This document shows positions 1-6,317 of a stretch of 6,317 nucleotides of DNA, one piece after another. The stretch is from Gammaproteobacteria bacterium. Its GTDB lineage: Bacteria > Pseudomonadota > Gammaproteobacteria > Magnimaribacterales > AG-339-G14. The stretch covers positions 1,942-8,258 of the forward strand of contig NZFZ01000007.1 of assembly GCA_002689405.1 (NCBI GenBank), written 5' to 3'. A program made the position numbers and the translations under genes. Positions within the stretch are counted from its first letter, which is position 1; each line of letters starts with the position of its first letter. The notes beneath the pieces were generated by a model that had not been told where the DNA came from, did not search any database, and worked only from the letters and a program-made list of their open reading frames with translations.

Positions 1-20
1 TAAAGGATAGTTCTTTTTTT

Positions 21-1259
21 TCAGTCCCAACTCAAAGCGCCACCAGTCTGGTATTCAATGACTCGAGTTTCAAAGAAATTCTTTTCTTTACGCAAGTCCA
101 TGATCTCAGACATCCAAGGAAAGGGATTAGTTGCGTTAGGGAATTCTTCTTCAAGCCCAATTTGGGTAAGTCTTCGATTTGCAATGAATTTTAAATAATC
201 AGACATGCTCTCTGCATTCATCCCTAAAATTCCACCAGGCATGGTGTCTTGAGCGTACTCAATTTCTAATTGCGTACCTTGCAGAATCATATTCCTTGCT
301 TCGGTTTGCATAGCTTCGTCCCAGAGCTGAGGATTTTCAAGTTTAATCTGATTGATCATGTCTATTCCAAAATTAACATGCATAGATTCATCTCTTAAAA
401 TGTATTGGAATTGTTCTGCTGTTCCTGTCATTTTATTTCTGTTGCCCATGGATAATATTTGGGTAAAACCACAGTAAAAGAAAATTCCTTCCAATACACA
501 GTAAAAGGCGATTAGATTTCTCAATAAAGTTTTATCATCCTCTAATGATCCAGTTTTAAAATTTTGGTCAGCAAGAGATTCTGTGAAAGGTAGGGCCCAA
601 GCAGCTTTTCTTGCTACCGAAGGGATTTCTTTGTACATATTAAAGATTTCTCCTTCATCCATACCTAAAGATTCAATAACATACTGATAGGCATGAGTGT
701 GAATTGCTTCTTCCAAAGCTTGTCTTAACAAGTACTGTCTACATTCCGGATTAGTGATGTGTCGGTATACGGATAGGACAATATTATTTGCCACCAATGA
801 GTCAGCCGTGGAGAAAAATCCAAGATTTCTCATTACGATTCTCCTTTCGTCCTCGGTAAGACCATTTGGATCTTTCCAGAGAGCTACATCAGCAGTCATA
901 TTTATTTCTTGTGGCATCCAATGATTGGCACTACCATCAAGATATTTCTGCCAGGCCCAATCGTATTTGAAGGGGACTAATTGATTTACATCCGCGCGAC
1001 AGTTGATCATTTGCTTTTGATCAACATCAACTCTTCCTGATGCACCTTCTAACTCTTCCAAGCCTTTTTCTATATCTAGATTCTCCAAGGCTTCAGATAC
1101 ATCATTAATTGTACCTGTACTTGTTGGTGGGTTTTTTGCTGGAGTTAAAGCATCATCATTCACAACTGCAGATTGTTGCATTCCGACTTGTGCTTTTACT
1201 GGTTCAGCTACCGGCGTTTTTTGTGTTTCTTCTGAGTTAAAGTCATCCCAAGATAACAT
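21..1259 (-). CDS. nrdB: Ribonucleoside-diphosphate reductase class Ia, small (radical) subunit NrdB
   Basis: This 412-residue subunit houses the diiron-tyrosyl radical cofactor that drives NrdA-catalysed reduction of ribonucleoside diphosphates in the cytoplasm. All expected residues are present: iron ligands D153, E184, H187, E257, E291 and H294, radical tyrosine Y191 (in EEAIHTHAY), the pathway tryptophan W114, and a C-terminal tyrosine Y403 in place of E. coli Y356. Phenylalanines F261 and F265 match those lining the E. coli radical pocket. Presence of Y191 argues for class Ia and against tyrosine-lacking class Ic. Residues 1-80 are an acidic, low-complexity extension compared with E. coli (about 376 residues) and do not look like an ATP-cone. 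The protein starts MLSWDDF and ends GGALSWD. The ATG at 1259 follows a strong Shine-Dalgarno. It is the second gene of the operon, 17 bases after the nrdA stop. Identification is very secure. Confidence 0.98.
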   Translation of the reverse strand: MLSWDDFNSEETQKTPVAEPVKAQVGMQQSAVVNDDALTPAKNPPTSTGTINDVSEALENLDIEKGLEELEGASGRVDVDQKQMINCRADVNQLVPFKYDWAWQKYLDGSANHWMPQEINMTADVALWKDPNGLTEDERRIVMRNLGFFSTADSLVANNIVLSVYRHITNPECRQYLLRQALEEAIHTHAYQYVIESLGMDEGEIFNMYKEIPSVARKAAWALPFTESLADQNFKTGSLEDDKTLLRNLIAFYCVLEGIFFYCGFTQILSMGNRNKMTGTAEQFQYILRDESMHVNFGIDMINQIKLENPQLWDEAMQTEARNMILQGTQLEIEYAQDTMPGGILGMNAESMSDYLKFIANRRLTQIGLEEEFPNATNPFPWMSEIMDLRKEKNFFETRVIEYQTGGALSWD

Positions 1260-1263
1260 AGCT

Positions 1264-1271
1264 ACCTCCTT
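1264..1271 (-). promoter_or_regulatory. Shine-Dalgarno of nrdB
   Basis: On the minus strand the 17-base nrdA-nrdB gap contains AAGGAGGT, which is complementary to the 16S rRNA 3' end. It lies 4 bases before the ATG at 1259. It fixes the nrdB start and implies independent, efficient initiation rather than pure translational coupling. Confidence 0.9.
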
Positions 1272-1277
1272 ATAAAA

Positions 1278-4094
1278 TTACTGACATGCCTCGCAGTCAG
1301 GATCGTCAATGGAACACGCTTCAGGCTGATCATAGGTTTTAGGATCAGTCTTGACAGCATTGAGCTCCATATTGGTTATTGTTGATTTTTCTGTCGTTGT
1401 GGCACTTCTTGATCTTAGATAGTAAGTCGTTTTCAAACCTCTCAACCATGCCATTCGATACATAACATCGAGTTTCTTGCCGTTTGGCTCTGAAACATAG
1501 AGATTCAATGACTGACTTTGATCTATCCATTTTTGTCTTCTGCTTGCTGCTTCAATTAACCACTTAGGCTCTACTTCAAAAGATGTAGCGAACAGCTTCT
1601 TAATGTCTTCTGGTACTCTGACTATACTTTCTAAGCTTCCGTTGAGATTTTTAAGATCGTAAACCATAACTTCATCCCACATATCTATTTCTTTAAGCGC
1701 ATCAACTAGATACATATTTATGACAGTAAACTCTCCAGAGAGATTTGATTTCACAAACAGGTTTGAATAGGTAGGTTCGATTGATTGAGTTAAGCCTGTG
1801 ATATTGGCAATCGTTGCTGTTGGTGCTATTGCCATAGTGTTTGAGTTTCTCATCCCTTGAGATTTCACTTTTTCTCTAAGGGCATCCCAATCAAGACGAG
1901 TTGTCTTGTCAACTTCGATGTAGTCTTTACCTCTTTGTTTTTCCAAAATCTCAATTGAATCGAGCGGCAATATTCCTTGACTCCAAAGAGAGCCCTCGTA
2001 AGACGAGTAAGAACCTCTTTCTTTAGCTAAATCAGAAGATGCATTTATTGCCATATAACTCACTAATTCCATTGACTCATCAGCAAAGTCAACGGCTGCT
2101 TCCGATGCGTAAGGTATTTTCTTAATGTAAAGCGCGTCTTGAAAACCCATGATTCCCATACCTATAGGTCTGTGCTTAAAGTTAGAGTTTTCTGCCTGAG
2201 GCACCGCATAATAATTTATGTCTATGACGTTATCGAGCATTCTTATTGCCGTGGTTACGTTCTTTTCCAGTTTATCTTTGTCTAGGTTTCCTTCTGCATC
2301 AAGGTGATTAGGAATATTAATTGAGCCTAAGTTACAAACTGCAATTTCATCATTTGAAGTATTAAGGGTAATTTCTGTACATAGGTTTGATGAATGAATT
2401 ACCCCAGTATGTTGTTGTGGAGATCTGAGGTTACAAGCATCTTTGAAGGTTATCCAAGGATGACCGGTTTCAAAAAGCATGGACAATATTTTTCGCCATA
2501 ATTCTTCCGCTTCCACTTCTTTGTATGCTTTTAGCTTTCCATCCTGAGCAAGCTTTTCATATTCTTCATACTTTTCTCTGAAGGCATCCCCAGATAAATC
2601 GTGCAATTCAGGTGTTTCATTTGGAGTGAAGAGGGTCCACTTTTTCCCTTCAAACACTCTTTCCATGAAAAGGTCTGGAACCCAATTGGCAGTGTTCATA
2701 TCGTGTGTTCTTCTTCTGTCGTCTCCAGTATTTTTTCTCAGCTCAACAAATTCTTCTATATCCAGATGCCAAGTTTCTAGATATGCACAAACAGCTCCCT
2801 TTCTTTTTCCGCCTTGATTAACAGCAACTGCAGTATCGTTAACAACTTTTAAAAATGGAACAACTCCCTGGGATTTTCCATTTGTACCTTTGATATGGGC
2901 TCCCATTCCTCTTACAGGTGTCCAGTCGTTTCCAAGACCGCCTGCCCACTTTGAAAGCATGGCATTATCTTGAAGTGCGCCATAAATTCCATGTAAGTCA
3001 TCAGGGACAGTAGTCAAATAACATGAAGACAATTGAGAATGCATAGTTCCCGAATTGAATAGGGTTGGCGTTGAACTCATATAGTCAAATGAAGACAGTA
3101 ACTCGTAGAATTCTAAAGCTCGTTGTTCTCTATTTTCCTCGTTTAAGGCCAAGCCCATTGCCACTCTCATAAAGAATACTTGCGGGAGTTCAAATCTTAT
3201 CTCATTTGAGTGAATGAAATACCTGTCGTATAGAGTTTGAATCCCCAAGTAGGAGAAAAGTAAGTCATTATTTGGATTCATCGCTTTGCCAAGCAAATCC
3301 AAGTCATAGTTTGCAAGTTCTGGATTGAGCAGTTCCAACTCAATTCCTTTTTTTATAAAGGCTTTTAAAGCCTCAGGGTAGAGAGCTGACATTTCCTCAT
3401 GAGTTGCATTCTCTGTAATCTCTAGGAAAGAAAGAGCCTCTGACCTTAAACTGTCTAAGAGGATTCTTGCTGTTGCAAAAGTATAGTTTGGCTCAACTTC
3501 AACAAGTGAACGCGCGGAGAGCACCAATGCCTCTTTTACTTCATGTTCTGGCGCTCCTTCGTAGAGGTTTTTGTTTGCTTCTGAAATAATTTTTTCGCTG
3601 TCTGTTCCTTCTAAGCCGTTGCATGCTTCCCTAGCAATGACCTCAATTCTTTCAGAAGTTTTGAGCTCCTCTTTTTCTGGACGATCGTGAATATGAGTTT
3701 CTATTGCTCTTTGGTTCGCTCTTTCAGCACGGTATAAAACATATTCTCTTGCAACCTTATGTTCTTCAGAACGCATCAAAGCCAGTTCTACCTGATCTTG
3801 AATTTCTTCTATGTGTATAGTTCCACCAGACGGCATTCTCTTTCTAAAAATATCTTCGACTTGGTTGCTCAAAGCAGTTACTCTGCTATGAACGCTTGAA
3901 GACGCGGCAGCAGCACTAGTATGTACAGCTAGAAAAGCTTTTGTTATAGCAATTTCTATTTTCGAACCGTCAAAATCAACAACGGATCCGTTTCTCTTTA
4001 TAATTCTAAGCTGACCTGGTGAAACCATAGTTTTTTTTGGTTCCGATTGAGCTGATTCTTGCTTATTCTCTTCTATTGTTCCTGTTGTTTCCAA
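1278..4094 (-). CDS. nrdA: Ribonucleoside-diphosphate reductase class Ia, large (catalytic) subunit NrdA
   Basis: This 938-residue subunit reduces NDPs to dNDPs and carries the allosteric sites. Residues about 29-131 are an ATP-cone with the KRNG hairpin (K33-G36). Residues about 141-222 look like a second cone that lacks this glycine hairpin. The barrel follows: redox cysteine C358 (SSCYL), catalytic N570/C572/E574 (NLCTE), second redox cysteine C587, radical-transfer tyrosines Y891-Y892, and tail cysteines C934/C937 (CEAC), with an extra C927. It is longer than E. coli NrdA (about 760 residues) because of the extra cone and N-terminal linker, as in Pseudomonas-type enzymes. The start chosen is TTG at 4094, because it is preceded by AAGGAG at 5-base spacing. 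The next in-frame ATG (residue 23) is still before the first cone, so it cannot be fully excluded. It leads the nrdAB operon under the NrdR-box region. The enzyme call is very secure. Confidence 0.98.
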   Translation of the reverse strand: METTGTIEENKQESAQSEPKKTMVSPGQLRIIKRNGSVVDFDGSKIEIAITKAFLAVHTSAAAASSSVHSRVTALSNQVEDIFRKRMPSGGTIHIEEIQDQVELALMRSEEHKVAREYVLYRAERANQRAIETHIHDRPEKEELKTSERIEVIAREACNGLEGTDSEKIISEANKNLYEGAPEHEVKEALVLSARSLVEVEPNYTFATARILLDSLRSEALSFLEITENATHEEMSALYPEALKAFIKKGIELELLNPELANYDLDLLGKAMNPNNDLLFSYLGIQTLYDRYFIHSNEIRFELPQVFFMRVAMGLALNEENREQRALEFYELLSSFDYMSSTPTLFNSGTMHSQLSSCYLTTVPDDLHGIYGALQDNAMLSKWAGGLGNDWTPVRGMGAHIKGTNGKSQGVVPFLKVVNDTAVAVNQGGKRKGAVCAYLETWHLDIEEFVELRKNTGDDRRRTHDMNTANWVPDLFMERVFEGKKWTLFTPNETPELHDLSGDAFREKYEEYEKLAQDGKLKAYKEVEAEELWRKILSMLFETGHPWITFKDACNLRSPQQHTGVIHSSNLCTEITLNTSNDEIAVCNLGSINIPNHLDAEGNLDKDKLEKNVTTAIRMLDNVIDINYYAVPQAENSNFKHRPIGMGIMGFQDALYIKKIPYASEAAVDFADESMELVSYMAINASSDLAKERGSYSSYEGSLWSQGILPLDSIEILEKQRGKDYIEVDKTTRLDWDALREKVKSQGMRNSNTMAIAPTATIANITGLTQSIEPTYSNLFVKSNLSGEFTVINMYLVDALKEIDMWDEVMVYDLKNLNGSLESIVRVPEDIKKLFATSFEVEPKWLIEAASRRQKWIDQSQSLNLYVSEPNGKKLDVMYRMAWLRGLKTTYYLRSRSATTTEKSTITNMELNAVKTDPKTYDQPEACSIDDPDCEACQ

Positions 4095-4099
4095 AACAA

Positions 4100-4105
4100 C
4101 TCCTT
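4100..4105 (-). promoter_or_regulatory. Shine-Dalgarno supporting a TTG start for nrdA
   Basis: The minus strand reads GAAGGAG-TTGTT-TTG. The AAGGAG core lies 5 bases before the TTG at 4092-4094, a near-ideal spacing. No comparable site was used to support the internal ATG at residue 23, so the rare TTG codon is preferred. Confidence 0.8.
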
Positions 4106-4135
4106 CTTAAACAATTAATTAAAATGGGTGTAAAA

Positions 4136-4151
4136 ACACAACATATTGTGT
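4136..4151. promoter_or_regulatory. NrdR box 1 (near-perfect)
   Basis: The 16-mer ACACAACATATTGTGT matches the NrdR consensus as I know it (ACACWATATATWGTGT) at 15 of 16 positions and is an imperfect palindrome. NrdR is a zinc-ribbon plus ATP-cone repressor that senses nucleotides and represses nrd operons. The site lies 41 bases upstream of the nrdA TTG and just downstream of the candidate transcription start, a suitable place for repression. Sequence match, gene context and pairing with a second box all agree. Confidence 0.88.
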
Positions 4152-4161
4152 TCTTTTAAAT

Positions 4162-4190
4162 AATCTAGCACAAGATAAATGGTTTTTAAC
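4162..4190 (-). promoter_or_regulatory. Candidate nrdAB promoter
   Basis: On the minus strand an extended -10-like element, TGC-TAGATT (4162-4170), follows a weak -35-like TTAAAA (4184-4189) after 16 bases. It would start transcription near 4155, leaving a leader of about 60 bases with NrdR box 1 just inside it and box 2 across the promoter. A second pair, TTGCTT and TATCTT 17 bases apart, lies slightly further upstream and is equally weak. I cannot decide between them from sequence. Confidence 0.35.
4168..4183. promoter_or_regulatory. NrdR box 2 (degenerate)
   Basis: The 16-mer GCACAAGATAAATGGT matches the NrdR consensus at about 11 of 16 positions. Its nrdA-distal half (GCACAA) is well kept and the other half poor. 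The gap to box 1 is 16 bases, giving 32 bases between centres or three helical turns, which is the usual arrangement of NrdR box pairs. On sequence alone it would be unconvincing; the spacing is the main support. Confidence 0.55.
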
Positions 4191-4221
4191 AAAAAAGCAA
4201 TACAACAATTTATGAAAATTT

Positions 4222-4251
4222 AGTGGATAGGCTGTGTATAAGTGTATATAA
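4222..4251 (-). promoter_or_regulatory. Row of DnaA-box-like 9-mers
   Basis: Read on the minus strand, 4233-4241 is TTATACACA, a full match to the DnaA box TTATNCACA. It is flanked in the same orientation by CTATCCACT at 4222-4230 (7 of 9) and TTATATACA at 4243-4251 (8 of 9). The starts are 11 and 10 bases apart, so all three would face the same side of the helix. They lie roughly 70-95 bases upstream of the candidate nrdA transcription start and directly before the glpK start. DnaA is known to bind and regulate the E. coli nrdAB promoter; that it does so here is inference. The AT- and GT-rich tandem pattern (GTGTATAA then GTGTATAT) could also produce such matches by chance. Confidence 0.45.
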
Positions 4252-4259
4252 ATGTGTTC

Positions 4260-5702
4260 ATGTCTAAGTATTACATCTCAATAGATCAAGGCACCACGAG
4301 TTCAAGGGCAGTTCTATACGACAGCTCCTTTAGCCAGATAACTCAAGAACAGCAAGAGTTTAAACAATATTACCCCGCAGAAGGTTTGGTAGAGCACGAT
4401 TCAGAAGAAATTTGGACTTCAGTATTTAACACAGTTAACTCCTTGTTGAGCAAGAACGGCATCAATAGCTCCGACGTGATCTCCATTGGCATTACCAATC
4501 AAAGGGAAACGGTAATGCTTTGGGATAAAGATGGCAAAGTTTTAAATAAAGCTATAGTTTGGCAAGATCGTAGAACAGCTGAATTTTGTGAAAAACTCAA
4601 AGCTAAAGGAATTGAGTCAGAAGTTACTGAAAAAACTGGACTCTTACTAGATCCTTATTTTTCAGCAACCAAGGCACGTTGGTTATTGAAAGAATACAAA
4701 ATTGATCCCAACAAATATTTTTTTGGCACCATTGACACATTTCTTGTTTGGAAATTAACCGAAGGAAAAAGCTTTAAGACAGATGTAACCAATGCATCCA
4801 GAACATCATTGTTAAATATTGACTCTGTTAAATGGGATACAGATTTATTAGATATATTTGAGTTAGACGGCTTAAATCTACCCGAGGTAACAAAGAACTC
4901 TGCTGATTTTGGGTCAACCAAGCTTTTTGGGGGAGAGATAAAAATATCAGGTATTGCAGGAGACCAACAAGCATCTCTAATAGGACAAGGTTGTTTTGCT
5001 AAAGGACAGTTAAAAAGTACCTTCGGAACGGGATGTTTTTTAATGGCAAACACTGGAAAAAAAAGACAAAACTCCTCAAATAAGCTCTTATCAACGATAG
5101 CCTACCAAGTGGACGATTTATGCTATGCCTTAGAAGGAAGTATTTTTATGGCAGGAGCTAATTTTCAATGGCTTAGAGACAAAATGAATTTTTTTGAAGA
5201 TGTTGTTGAATCTGAAGAACTTGCAAAAAAAGCAGATCCAAATGCAAATGTTTTTATCATTCCTGCTTTTGTGGGCTTAGGAGCTCCGCATTGGGTTCCT
5301 GATGCCAGAGGAGCTATTTTTGGACTTTCAAGAGATTCTGGAAGGGAAGAATTGAGTTTAGCTACTCATGAAGCAGTCGCTTTTCAAACTAAAGAGATTA
5401 TATCTTCCTTAGAAAATGACGGTTTTAAAATAGATAGTGTTAGGATCGATGGCGGTTTAACGAGAAATGCTTTCTTTAATCAGATTTTATCTAGCATCAT
5501 TGAATTGGAAGTTTTATGTTCCAAAACGGTTGAATCTACTGCTTTGGGCGCTGCTTATCTTGCTGGCATTGGAGCTGGTGAAGTTTCTCTGCAAGATGTT
5601 TCCAAGAATTGGTCTCCAAAGGAAGAATATAATCCGGATTCCAGTTATGATTTAGGACGATACGACACCTGGAAAGAATTCTTAAGCAAATTAATTAGCT
5701 AA
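4260..5702 (+). CDS. glpK: Glycerol kinase GlpK
   Basis: This 480-residue FGGY-family kinase phosphorylates glycerol to sn-glycerol 3-phosphate in the cytoplasm, for catabolism or phospholipid synthesis. Visible elements are the N-terminal phosphate loop DQGTTSSR (9-16), glycerol-contacting R82, E83, W101 and Y133 (in DPYFSATK), catalytic D235 in GIAGDQQ, nucleotide-site FGTGCF (255-260), the DGG loop (397-399) and ALGAAYLAG (429-437). Start: the ATG at 4260 gives MSKYYISIDQG, aligning with the E. coli N-terminus; in-frame GTGs at 4242 and 4254 would add 6 or 2 residues. No Shine-Dalgarno precedes any of them. The protein is slightly shorter than E. coli GlpK (about 500 residues), partly from losing the fructose-bisphosphate loop; the EIIA-Glc contact segment is also unlike E. 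coli. No glpF, glpD or glpR lies alongside. Glycerol kinase is much more likely than another FGGY sugar kinase. Confidence 0.96.
   Translation: MSKYYISIDQGTTSSRAVLYDSSFSQITQEQQEFKQYYPAEGLVEHDSEEIWTSVFNTVNSLLSKNGINSSDVISIGITNQRETVMLWDKDGKVLNKAIVWQDRRTAEFCEKLKAKGIESEVTEKTGLLLDPYFSATKARWLLKEYKIDPNKYFFGTIDTFLVWKLTEGKSFKTDVTNASRTSLLNIDSVKWDTDLLDIFELDGLNLPEVTKNSADFGSTKLFGGEIKISGIAGDQQASLIGQGCFAKGQLKSTFGTGCFLMANTGKKRQNSSNKLLSTIAYQVDDLCYALEGSIFMAGANFQWLRDKMNFFEDVVESEELAKKADPNANVFIIPAFVGLGAPHWVPDARGAIFGLSRDSGREELSLATHEAVAFQTKEIISSLENDGFKIDSVRIDGGLTRNAFFNQILSSIIELEVLCSKTVESTALGAAYLAGIGAGEVSLQDVSKNWSPKEEYNPDSSYDLGRYDTWKEFLSKLIS
5691..5702. other. 12-base convergent overlap of glpK and argF 3' ends
   Basis: TTAATTAGCTAA encodes the last residues and TAA stop of glpK on the plus strand and the last residues and TAA stop of argF on the minus strand. 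The outer eight bases, TTAGCTAA (5695-5702), are palindromic. There is no room for a terminator between the genes and no GC stem with a T-tract close by on either strand. Confidence 0.9.
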
Positions 5703-6317
5703 CAAAAATTCAAGGAGACTTTGTTGAGCATGCAATCTATTCTCTGCTTGATACCAGACCATACTTTGAGCATCTTCTAGCATTGTAAAGCTTATTTCTT
5801 CACCTCTGTGAGCAGGCAAGCAATGCAAAAATATTGCATTGTCATCAGCAAGACCCATGTCTTTTTCTTCTACAAAGAAATTTTTAAAAGTTTTTCTTCT
5901 TTCTTTTGAAGAGGATTCATTGTTCATGGAAGTCCACACATCTGTCGTGACGATTTGGGCTTTTTCAAGAGCTTCATTTTTTGATGATGTTAATGTGATG
6001 AAATCTTTAGCATTACTTAGCAATGGTTGATATGGCTCACAACCTTTAGGACAAAAAATACTGATTTCAAAATCAAATATGGAGGCAGCTTCAATATAAG
6101 AATTACAAACATTGTTTCCATCTCCAATCCAACATACTTTTTTGAGAATTTCTCCCTCATTTTTTTCTTTGAAAGTCATCAAGTCAGCAAGAATTTGACA
6201 GGGATGAAATAAATCAGTTAAACCGTTAATCACAGGAACAGAGGAGTTCTCTGAAAAAAGCTTCAACTCTTCATGGCTGTCGTTTCGAATTACAACGGCA
6301 TCAACCATGGAAGACAA
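5691..6317 (-). CDS. argF: Ornithine carbamoyltransferase, C-terminal part (gene cut by window end)
   Basis: This enzyme joins carbamoyl phosphate and ornithine to give citrulline in arginine biosynthesis. The 208 residues in the window cover the end of the carbamoyl-phosphate domain and the whole ornithine domain. HPCQ (38-41 of the fragment) contacts carbamoyl phosphate. GDGNNVCNS (65-73), DVWTSM (126-131) and HCLPAHRGEE (165-174) are hallmarks of the ornithine site, and the C-terminal helix AENRLHAQQSLLEFLL is typical. These favour ornithine over aspartate carbamoyltransferase. The STRTR loop and roughly 90-100 N-terminal residues must lie beyond 6317. The TTG at the very edge is an internal leucine codon, not a start. 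DVWTSM is followed by N rather than the usual G, a mild variation. The stop codon lies inside the end of glpK, the two genes being convergent. argF versus argI is only a naming choice. Confidence 0.95.
   Translation of the reverse strand: MSSMVDAVVIRNDSHEELKLFSENSSVPVINGLTDLFHPCQILADLMTFKEKNEGEILKKVCWIGDGNNVCNSYIEAASIFDFEISIFCPKGCEPYQPLLSNAKDFITLTSSKNEALEKAQIVTTDVWTSMNNESSSKERRKTFKNFFVEEKDMGLADDNAIFLHCLPAHRGEEISFTMLEDAQSMVWYQAENRLHAQQSLLEFLLAN

Larger units (their letters stand above)
4095..4259. other. Divergent intergenic control region nrdA / glpK
   Basis: This 165-base, very AT-rich gap is the only sizeable non-coding stretch in the window. Its nrdA-proximal half holds the nrdA Shine-Dalgarno and both NrdR boxes; its glpK-proximal third holds the DnaA-like repeats. 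For glpK the best -10-like element is TATAAG at 4237-4242, without a good -35, which would leave a leader of only about 10 bases before the ATG at 4260. No small gene, riboswitch-like structure or terminator hairpin is visible. Confidence 0.8.

Noticed and set aside
1..20. T-rich stretch just beyond nrdB, considered as a terminator.
   Set aside because: The T-run is on the plus strand, so it is an A-run for the nrdAB transcript, and the only stem (AAAGGA/TTCTTT) is short and mismatched. Too little sequence is present to judge what follows nrdB.
1345..1530. Short minus-strand frame inside nrdA; similarly 2626-2817, 5467-5655, 5839-6030 and 6027-6212 on the plus strand.
   Set aside because: All are fully contained in strongly conserved coding sequence of nrdA, glpK or argF in another frame or strand, and none has an independent signal for expression.
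4242..4259. GTG at 4242 as the start of glpK, adding six residues.
   Set aside because: The six extra residues (MYINVF) have no counterpart in E. coli GlpK, whereas the ATG at 4260 gives the expected N-terminus. It remains only a minor alternative because neither start has a Shine-Dalgarno.
4655..5053. Open frame of 132 codons on the minus strand within glpK.
   Set aside because: It lies antisense to the core of glpK, including the GIAGDQQ and FGTGCF motifs, has no Shine-Dalgarno context and resembles no known protein; it is a shadow of the real gene.
5821..5841. Perfect 8-base inverted repeat CAATGCAA / TTGCATTG with a 5-base loop inside argF, about 120 bases past the glpK stop; considered as a glpK terminator.
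   Set aside because: There is no T-tract after the stem on either strand, the stem is AT-rich, and it falls on codons for the conserved NAIFLHC segment. A repeat of this size is also not surprising by chance in 6 kb.
21..6317. Possibility of a hidden novel defence, mobile or biosynthetic system.
   Set aside because: Nearly all bases are accounted for by four well-known housekeeping genes in intact frames. No long repeats, integrase, toxin-antitoxin pair, array or unexplained gene was seen.

Overview
The window looks like ordinary chromosomal DNA of an AT-rich gammaproteobacterium. Base composition is clearly low in GC by eye (not counted). NrdA and NrdB are of the type I know from Pseudomonas: a long NrdA with two N-terminal ATP-cone regions and a CxxC tail, and a NrdB of about 410 residues starting MLSWD and ending LSWD. 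High AT together with very short intergenic spaces would fit a streamlined marine lineage such as SAR86, but that placement is inference. I see no mobile element, tRNA, rRNA, CRISPR array or phage gene.

Layout. 21-4094 (minus strand): the operon nrdA-nrdB for class Ia ribonucleotide reductase, with a 17-base gap and a strong Shine-Dalgarno before each gene. 4095-4259: a shared divergent control region. It holds a near-perfect NrdR box (4136-4151), a degenerate second box one NrdR spacing upstream (4168-4183), candidate nrdA promoter elements, and nearer glpK a phased row of DnaA-box-like 9-mers (4222-4251). 4260-5702 (plus strand): a complete glycerol kinase gene, glpK, with no recognisable ribosome binding site. 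5691-6317 (minus strand): the C-terminal two thirds of ornithine carbamoyltransferase (argF/argI), running off the window end and overlapping the end of glpK by 12 bases.

How the genes relate. NrdA and NrdB form one enzyme making dNTPs for replication. Their control region carries the signals expected for feedback by the dNTP-sensing repressor NrdR and possibly for coupling to replication through DnaA. GlpK (glycerol to glycerol-3-phosphate) and ArgF (citrulline for arginine synthesis) have no metabolic link to nrdAB; they are simply neighbours. No undescribed system is evident. The points most worth a look are the phased DnaA-like boxes, the tail-like N-terminus of NrdB, the loss of both E. 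coli control sites in GlpK, and the unusual glpK start.
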